22,500 bases of DNA from the NCBI RefSeq assembly GCF_000243815.2, contig NZ_AHMT02000012.1, positions 42,501 through 65,000 on the forward strand. Direction: 5' to 3'. The position numbers were made by a program, and so were the translations under genes. This document shows, in pieces, positions 1 to 22,500 of the stretch. The notes under the pieces were generated by a model, which saw only the letters and a program-made list of their open reading frames with translations, ran no database searches and had not been told where the DNA came from. Numbering within the stretch: the first letter of the stretch is position 1; every line of letters begins with the position of its first letter. The DNA comes from Leptospira alexanderi serovar Manhao 3 str. L 60 (GTDB lineage: Bacteria; Spirochaetota; Leptospiria; Leptospirales; Leptospiraceae).

Positions 1-246
<246 letters not shown>

Positions 247-253
247 TCGTTTC

Positions 254-672
<419 letters not shown>

Positions 673-795
673 TACTTTCGAACTTAATCGATATTTGATA
701 TTATTTTAACACAAACTACGCTTTTATCACTGTTATTCAAGGTAACTCGAATATTCAAAATCAAAGATCACTTGAGAATTCGGTAAAAACATGGC

Positions 796-883
<88 letters not shown>

Positions 884-884
884 T

Positions 885-1614
<730 letters not shown>

Positions 1615-1638
1615 ATTTGATTTTTCAACTTCGCTCCG

Positions 1639-1668
1639 AAAAGCCCGGAACCATCCCGGGCTTTTATT
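1639..1668 (+). terminator. Rho-independent terminator of the response regulator
   Basis: A 10-bp perfect stem, AAAAGCCCGG (1639-1648) with CCGGGCTTTT (1656-1665), closes a 7-nt loop and runs into a T-rich tail (TTTTATTTATTT). It begins 25 nt after the response-regulator stop codon. The GC-rich core and T tail are the classical features. Since the stem is flanked by A's on the left, it could work in both directions, but no gene is seen that would need it on the minus strand. Confidence 0.85.
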
Positions 1669-1883
1669 TATTTCCGGTCAGTAGCTTTGAAATTTCTATA
1701 AGTCCATTCACTCTTCTATAAAATATCCAAGGACGTTCGATCCACAATAGTTTCCAAATATTGTTTTGTGGTTCTAAGATTTTCTTCCATTCGTTTAGAT
1801 TTCCAATATTTGATTGTTCTTATATCCACCCAATAAGAACCCTTATCCATCGACTTTAATCATATTTAAAAATTATAACATTC

Positions 1884-2174
1884 TTAGTATTTAAATATTT
1901 TTTCGGTTTCTTCCGCAAAACGCAGATCCAAATCCGTAATCGTATTCTTGGAATGAGTGAAAATTTCCACGGTAACTTTTCGATAACCTAACAAAAGATC
2001 CGGGTGATGATTCAACTCTTCAGCGATGTTCGCAAGCGCATTTACGAATTCAACGCCGTTTGAATAAGTCGGAAACGAAAATGTTTTGGATAAAAACGGA
2101 ACATCACCTCGAAATGTAATTTCCCATCCGGGAGAGATTTTTTCTTTCAAGATTTTCAGTTCCGAGTCGTTCAT
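1884..2174 (-). CDS. Pterin-4a-carbinolamine dehydratase (PCD/DCoH family)
   Basis: 96 residues, the normal length of the family. It catalyses dehydration of 4a-hydroxytetrahydropterin, recycling the cofactor of aromatic amino-acid hydroxylases, and in some bacteria has other pterin roles. The family core is evident: a GWEITF strand, [34 protein letters not shown] helix ending in the active-site motif ELNHHPD (His-His-Pro, residues about 54-59), then the strand [21 protein letters not shown]. The H-H-P and the Asp after it match the catalytic loop. The ATG lies 6 nt downstream of the preceding coiled-coil gene's stop, so the two are probably one transcript. No aromatic amino-acid hydroxylase gene is visible in the window, so the physiological partner is unknown. 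Confidence 0.92.
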   Translation of the reverse strand: MNDSELKILKEKISPGWEITFRGDVPFLSKTFSFPTYSNGVEFVNALANIAEELNHHPDLLLGYRKVTVEIFTHSKNTITDLDLRFAEETEKIFKY

Positions 2175-2180
2175 AATCGT

Positions 2181-2594
<414 letters not shown>

Positions 2595-2844
2595 ACGTTT
2601 TTCCTGTTTTTAGGATGAAATATTTGTGTAAAAAATTTTCACATCGAAAATCGAAACGTTCTAATTTTTCAGACGTCCATCATACAATTGAAAAATCCGA
2701 GTCATTCCGCTTTTTCTTAAATGAAATTTCACCAATCTTTTCATTAGACTTCAAAATTCGAGAGAAAAACCTGGTTTCAAAACGACGAAAGTAGTTGATT
2801 CCACGATGTAAAACTTAGAAAAAAGAATTAGGGGGAAACAACCA

Positions 2845-3123
<279 letters not shown>

Positions 3124-3142
3124 AAAACCGCAGACAACCCCG

Positions 3143-3780
<638 letters not shown>

Positions 3781-3814
3781 ATCGTTGGCTTCTTGTCCAA
3801 CTATATTCGTTTTT

Positions 3815-4289
3815 TCATCGAATATACATGTCTTCGTCGATCTTATATTGAACGTAGCCCGATTTTTTCACGGCCTCTTCGACCTGGGCAAGCGTTACAT
3901 CGTGATATTTAGTCTTAGAGATGATTTCCAAAATGCCACTCACGTGGTAAAACGAATTGTTCTCTATGGTTTCGTAGGCCTTATATTTCTTTTTATTTTC
4001 GTAGATGAAAGGGATCAGTCCGACTATTTCGGCGATTGGATCGGAAACGCTAGCGATGGAAACCGGAGTGCTGAAATCACCCGTTTCGGAAATATACCGG
4101 AATCGCTATGGATCACCGGAAAAATTGCAGGTTCTCCCTCTTTGTTTTTTTCCTCCGGGTGATAGATCCGATCGGAATTGTCAGTATGTGAAGCGGGCAG
4201 AGCACGTTACTCGCCTTACCATCGAAGAGGTCATAGATTGCCGGGAGATGAGGCTGTAAGAGTTTTCCGCTTTTACTACTCGGACGCAT
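3815..4289 (-). pseudogene. Frameshifted remnant of an unrecognised gene of about 155 codons
   Basis: No single frame covers this stretch, but three minus-strand frames join into one plausible protein. Frame 1 starts at ATG 4289 (MRPSSKSGKLLQPHLPAIYD, continuing to about residue 34). A second frame takes over near 4185-4195 (SDRIYHPEEKNKEGEPAIFP). A third runs from about 4085-4100 to a TGA at 3815-3817 (STPVSIASVSDPIAEIVGL; ETIENNSFYHVSGILEIISK; ending DEDMYIR). The third segment alone has over 85 residues of protein-like composition without a start codon. Two indels therefore appear to have broken the gene. No family was recognised. The ATG lies inside the left arm of a 21-bp inverted repeat. 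An alternative is that the C-terminal segment is all that was ever coding. Confidence 0.55.
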
Positions 4290-4450
4290 GAAAATGATAC
4301 TCGAAAATAAGCGGTCGGTTTTGCAAAAATACAACGGTTCTCAAAAATTAAGTCAAATCGGGAAATCTAGACTTTTTAGAGGAAGATTCCAACATTCTAA
4401 TTTTCGAAATAGTTTATCATAGTATTTTATTCATGCGTCCGAGTAGTAAA
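4272..4450. repeat. 179-bp segment bounded by a perfect 21-bp inverted repeat
   Basis: The left arm 4272-4292 contains TACTACTCGGACGCATGAA and the right arm 4430-4450 is its exact reverse complement over all 21 positions; 137 bp separate them. Beyond the arms the similarity stops outward and becomes patchy inward (TCGAAAAT at 4301-4308 against ATTTTCGA at 4400-4406). Each arm contains ATGCGTCCGAGTAGTAAA in outward-facing orientation: leftward it is the start of the broken gene at 4289; rightward it opens a 14-codon frame that ends at once. It could be a small invertible segment, a miniature transposable element or an inverted duplication of the gene start. No target-site duplication was seen. 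The rest of the gap to 4597 is AT-rich with no other feature. Confidence 0.75.
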
Positions 4451-4597
4451 TTCTGCAATTTCAAATTCCGTTTTTAAGTTTTTACAAAATTCAAATTGAT
4501 GATCACAAAATATTATCGATTTGACATTCGCATGTTGAAAATCACAAGGTTTTCGATTTTGCAGACAACAACTTAAAAATCAGAAGGATTCTCAATT

Positions 4598-6052
<1,455 letters not shown>

Positions 6053-6090
6053 GTAATACCTTTATTCGGGAGAGCGGACCTTAGGACAAT

Positions 6091-8052
<1,962 letters not shown>

Positions 8053-8064
8053 GGAATGTCATTA

Positions 8065-9114
<1,050 letters not shown>

Positions 9115-9185
9115 AATTTAAATTAAACGGTAAACCCGCCCTCACAATCTGTGTTATTTTGGCCGAATGCGGCTCGGCTCGTTTA

Positions 9186-10781
<1,596 letters not shown>

Positions 10782-10910
10782 AATAAAGTCCCTTTCTTTG
10801 AATACTCCAAAGCTACAAATTCTTAGAATCCAAACTCATGTCCAGGAACTTCTTTTTTAGCTTTACCATTGACTTAGGCCGAAAGATACCACAAAGAGGA
10901 AACCAAAACG

Positions 10911-10943
10911 ATGCCGCTTTACAAATTGAGTATTACCTTTTGA
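10911..10943 (+). other. Ten-codon upstream open frame with a good ribosome-binding site
   Basis: ATG at 10911 follows an AAGAGGA ribosome-binding site at good spacing and encodes [10 protein letters not shown], ending at TGA (10941-10943), 4 nt before the ATG of the 513-residue membrane protein. The membrane-protein ATG itself has no visible ribosome-binding site. The short frame could therefore feed ribosomes to the main gene by termination-reinitiation, or be a remnant of an older start. No attenuator hairpin or run of regulatory codons was seen. Confidence 0.35.
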
Positions 10944-10947
10944 CAGA

Positions 10948-14760
<3,813 letters not shown>

Positions 14761-14832
14761 TTAGAGAATGATCCATAAAACTCAATTTCGCTTCCTCCTA
14801 TGTTTCTTGTGTCAAGCCCTCCCGCTATTTTT

Positions 14833-15734
<902 letters not shown>

Positions 15735-15736
15735 TA

Positions 15737-16815
<1,079 letters not shown>

Positions 16816-16817
16816 TA

Positions 16818-17376
<559 letters not shown>

Positions 17377-18181
17377 GGATCATTCGGCAGGGAGTGAGAT
17401 TGAGTCCAGGGAGTCGTTGCACTTTAGTTTCTGATTCGCCCAATTTTTCTTACGACCCTGCTCACGTTATTTTAGGAGAAAAAAACCGACTACCCAAGTC
17501 TTATTGAAATCCACAGTAGAATGTAAAAACTGACCACACAAACTCAAAGACATGGTTGGATATAGAAAATAGAGTTTTTTTGAAAAAATCATTTTCAATG
17601 CCGTAAAATCGGCAGATGAGGTTAGTCGTTTTTATAATTCATTGCGTTTAGGTTTATGGGCATGATTACTAAAAAGAAACTCTAACAATAAATCAGTCTT
17701 AGTATTCTTCCATGCCAAAATCAATTTCGAAAAGAATTCAATTCATCCAACAATCGCACAAATAATTGTAAAAACACTATGACATGGTCATAAACGGCAT
17801 TTTTAAATAATAACTACATTATGAACTTAGAAAACAAATCAAAATCAGATTAATATTATTATTAATAATGATTAAATTTAATCAAATTATATGACTAATT
17901 ATAACCAATAAATATTGAACCATCTTCCTTTTAAATTAAAATTCCATTTCTCATTTCAAGTTTCAATTCAAAAGCTCTTCGAAATTAAAACTCCTGTTAG
18001 ACAAGGAAACAGATTTATAAAATTTTACTGGCCCCGCTCCCCGCAAGGGATTAGAAGATTATAGTGATACTTTGTTTTTACAGCCCAAAAGCCACAGGCA
18101 CTGAGCGGTAATTTATTGTGCTTCCAGTCTTGCTCATAAATAAACTTTTATTAAAGATTAAATATAAGCCTATAATTAAGC
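17377..18181. other. AT-rich non-coding stretch
   Basis: No credible gene in about 800 bases. Small items seen: TTTTAGGAGAAAA near 17471-17483, an inverted copy of the transposase ribosome-binding region at 17105-17117; a GCCG/CGGC hairpin (17600-17613); and, from roughly 17800 to 17960, a very AT-rich block with the perfect palindrome GATTAAATTTAATC (17870-17883). A short GC-richer patch, GGCCCCGCTCCCCGCAAGG, sits near 18030-18048. The composition differs from the housekeeping half of the window and suggests accumulated accessory or decayed DNA. Confidence 0.5.
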
Positions 18182-18628
<447 letters not shown>

Positions 18629-19060
18629 ACAAACAATCTACTCGCCGAATGATCTTCAAATAAATCAGTGAGCATCCTTTTTCGCCTACAGTATTACTTC
18701 GACTTATATATGGGCTTCTCAGTAAAAATTACCCTTATTTCAGAAACAGATCAAAACTATAGGAAAAAGAAAGTTCTGTCAGGCAATTGCCCATTTCTAA
18801 GCAATTCATTTTGCCAATCCAATTATAGCTCTTTGTTATTTTCTTTTTCAATCAAATTCATTTCCATGGAATCGGCCGCACGGCGCTCCATGGAAGAGCC
18901 CTTTTAAGGCCATGCCTAAATTTAAACATTTATTTATCTGCCCAGTTGTCGTCCACATTTCCGCCAATAGGGCGTCCGCGCCAAATTATAGTCCTTTAAT
19001 GACGACCTATTGGCATTTAAATTTTTGATCTTTTCCCCTGTGCTTAGGTAAGGAGGAATT
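18629..19060. other. Non-coding stretch with two inverted repeats
   Basis: No convincing gene. A 79-codon plus-strand frame (18668-18907) has skewed composition and no ribosome-binding site. Two inverted repeats stand out: TTCCATGGA/TCCATGGAA (18862-18870, 18887-18895) around a GC-rich loop, and GCCAATAGG/CCTATTGGC (18963-18971, 19006-19014). A perfect GGCAATTGCC palindrome lies at 18782-18791. None is followed by a T tract. Confidence 0.45.
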
Positions 19061-19449
<389 letters not shown>

Positions 19450-19456
19450 ACAAAGA

Positions 19457-19505
<49 letters not shown>

Positions 19506-19530
19506 GCTGATTTTTATATGGAAAATCAGC
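19506..19530 (-). terminator. Possible terminator of the exported 339-residue protein gene
   Basis: GCTGATTTT (19506-19514) pairs with AAAATCAGC (19522-19530) around a 7-nt loop, 8 nt after the stop codon on the minus strand. The following bases on that strand are TCTTTGATAAAAG, a poor T tract, so termination would be inefficient. The stem may instead attenuate read-through into the lysine-rich gene. Confidence 0.35.
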
Positions 19531-19537
19531 CAAAAGG

Positions 19538-20557
19538 TTATACCCTTTTTTTAATTTCAACCACTCCATCGTTAGTTGGTGTTTTAAAAGAAATACCCTC
19601 CTTTTCTCTTGGAGAATGATTCCTTTCGATTTCAATTGTCTTTAGTGATGTATAAGTTTGAATTCCTAAAGTAAGTAGTTCGAAATTTCGGTCGATGCTA
19701 ACAAAAGGTAAGTACGACAATCTCATTGCCCTTATAACAAACGAGAAGATAGGAGAATACACTTGATTTTCTTTCTCTTTTTGATACAGAAACATAAATT
19801 TCCCCAGCCGCGGGAAAATGTTTAAAAAGGTCGGAACTCTTACAAGATTTGGAAAAGAACGAACTAAAAATCCTTTTCGATTTCTATCAAATTGACTTAT
19901 TTGGATTAAAGTTTTTTTCGTTAAATTTCCCACTAATTTGATTTGTTGAGAAAGACGAATATCATTCTCTAATAATACTAAAGAAACTTCCGAGCAAAAT
20001 AGATCCTGAAACAAAGATAGAATCAAAAAATTCCTTATCATATAGGAAACCACAGTTCCCCTACTACGATGGCCACCCGAAACAGAAGCATTCTCTACTT
20101 TCAGTTTTTCAAAATCTTCCAAAGATATAACCGAACCGGAACCTGCTTTTGTTAAAATCGACATTTGAGTTTGAGTAGAAAAGTCTCGAACACCCGACAA
20201 AGTATTCTCAAATTTTAAATCGAAATTTTGAAAATTAGAATGTAAACTTTGGAAATTTATAGTAACGTCGTGCATCTCAGAAGATGAAACTTCTTTCCAA
20301 ACTGAATTCGCTCGGTAAGACTTTGTTTTTCCAACTGTCTTTGAATTAAAAACAAAAAAATCATCCTGATCCAAAGTCGAAACTTGACCAGCAACGGGGA
20401 CAGACAAAACCCGATCCACTTCTACTTGATGCACTAGGATTTTCGACGCCTCCAAAACTTCACTTTCAGAAGCGGACAATGCACCGGACACTCCAAAACC
20501 CAAAAGTCCGGTAAGCAAGAATTGCGCCAAAAATATCGCTCTCGTTCGAAAAAACAT
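19538..20557 (-). CDS. Exported protein of unknown function
   Basis: 339 residues, ATG start. The N-terminus is a signal peptide: basic FFRTR, hydrophobic AIFLAQFLLTGLLGFGVSG, and a likely cleavage site after ALSA; there is no lipobox cysteine. The mature part begins SESEVLEASKILVHQVEVDR and is polar to about residue 165, with many Ser/Thr/Gln (VTINFQSLHSNFQNFDLKF). A hydrophobic stretch, YMIRNFLILSLFQDLF (about 172-187), follows, and then a basic region with RNRKGFLVRSFPNL. The pattern could suit an envelope or outer-membrane-associated protein, but no family was recognised. An 81-nt gap separates it from the upstream 336-residue gene; no ribosome-binding site is evident, so the start is likely but not certain. 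Confidence 0.7.
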   Translation of the reverse strand: MFFRTRAIFLAQFLLTGLLGFGVSGALSASESEVLEASKILVHQVEVDRVLSVPVAGQVSTLDQDDFFVFNSKTVGKTKSYRANSVWKEVSSSEMHDVTINFQSLHSNFQNFDLKFENTLSGVRDFSTQTQMSILTKAGSGSVISLEDFEKLKVENASVSGGHRSRGTVVSYMIRNFLILSLFQDLFCSEVSLVLLENDIRLSQQIKLVGNLTKKTLIQISQFDRNRKGFLVRSFPNLVRVPTFLNIFPRLGKFMFLYQKEKENQVYSPIFSFVIRAMRLSYLPFVSIDRNFELLTLGIQTYTSLKTIEIERNHSPREKEGISFKTPTNDGVVEIKKRV

Positions 20558-20558
20558 A

Positions 20559-20609
<51 letters not shown>

Positions 20610-20638
20610 CGTTTTTTAGAGTTTTTTTAGGAAAATTC

Positions 20639-22500
<1,862 letters not shown>

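Noticed and set aside
1716..1850. A 44-codon minus-strand frame between the response-regulator terminator and the carbinolamine dehydratase gene
   Set aside because: ATG start but no ribosome-binding site and no recognisable family; composition is plausible (contains TIKYWKSKRMEENLRTT), so it may be a gene remnant, but the support is too thin to annotate.
3784..3801. GTTGG/CCAAC stem after the small soluble gene
   Set aside because: Only 5 bp with an 8-nt loop and an interrupted T tract; too weak for a terminator call.
3785..4162. 125-codon plus-strand frame
   Set aside because: It is the antisense of the decayed minus-strand gene and has atypical composition with no ribosome-binding site.
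18668..18907. 79-codon plus-strand frame
   Set aside because: Low-complexity Ser/Phe-rich composition, no ribosome-binding site, no family; typical chance frame in AT-rich DNA.
18963..19014. GCCAATAGG/CCTATTGGC pair considered as a terminator for the lysine-rich gene
   Set aside because: The arms are 34 bases apart and no T tract follows.

Overview
The window looks like chromosome of a pathogenic Leptospira (L. interrogans group). The grounds are low-GC, A-rich coding sequence, a nested IS110/IS630 transposon pair whose IS110 member resembles leptospiral IS1533, and many proteins of the lineage-restricted Leptospira kind. This is inferred from the sequence alone; no database was searched.

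Positions 1-3780 are ordinary chromosome: the tail of a STAS-domain protein, a DUF4279-type protein, an orphan OmpR-type response regulator with a clear terminator, a coiled-coil protein with pterin-4a-carbinolamine dehydratase, and a divergent three-gene cluster of small envelope-type proteins (ElaB/YqjD-like, YqjE/holin-like, and a small partner whose start overlaps the previous stop). Positions 3815-4450 hold a frameshifted gene whose start codon lies inside one arm of a perfect 21-bp inverted repeat; the two arms enclose 137 bp.

Positions 4598-9114 are a minus-strand housekeeping block: pyruvate kinase, a 653-residue protein of unknown function, and aspartate-semialdehyde dehydrogenase. 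Positions 9186-13943 are an envelope-modification locus. A membrane-anchored SGNH/GDSL-like protein and an AlgI-type MBOAT acyltransferase lie on the minus strand. Between them, on the opposite strand, sits a 513-residue multi-pass membrane protein of glycosyltransferase-C-like layout. Together they suggest acylation of an exported glycan; the substrate cannot be read from the sequence.

From about 13944 to 19060 the window is a graveyard. A repeat-rich intergenic stretch leads into an IS110-family element (about 14761-17376). Its transposase carries a 79-bp foreign insert, a frameshift, a nonsense codon and a complete IS630-family element inserted at a TA. The 278-nt leader of the IS110 transposase holds a perfect 14-bp inverted repeat and lies where IS110 elements encode their bridge RNA. 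Beyond it are AT-rich non-coding DNA, a small zinc-ribbon gene and a decayed gene that overlaps it by 8 nt.

Positions 19061-22500 carry four consecutive minus-strand genes: a partial AAA+/Fis-HTH protein, a 336-residue protein starting at GTG 1 nt after it, an exported 339-residue protein and a lysine-rich 129-residue protein. The last three are unrecognised. No CRISPR array, rRNA or tRNA was seen.
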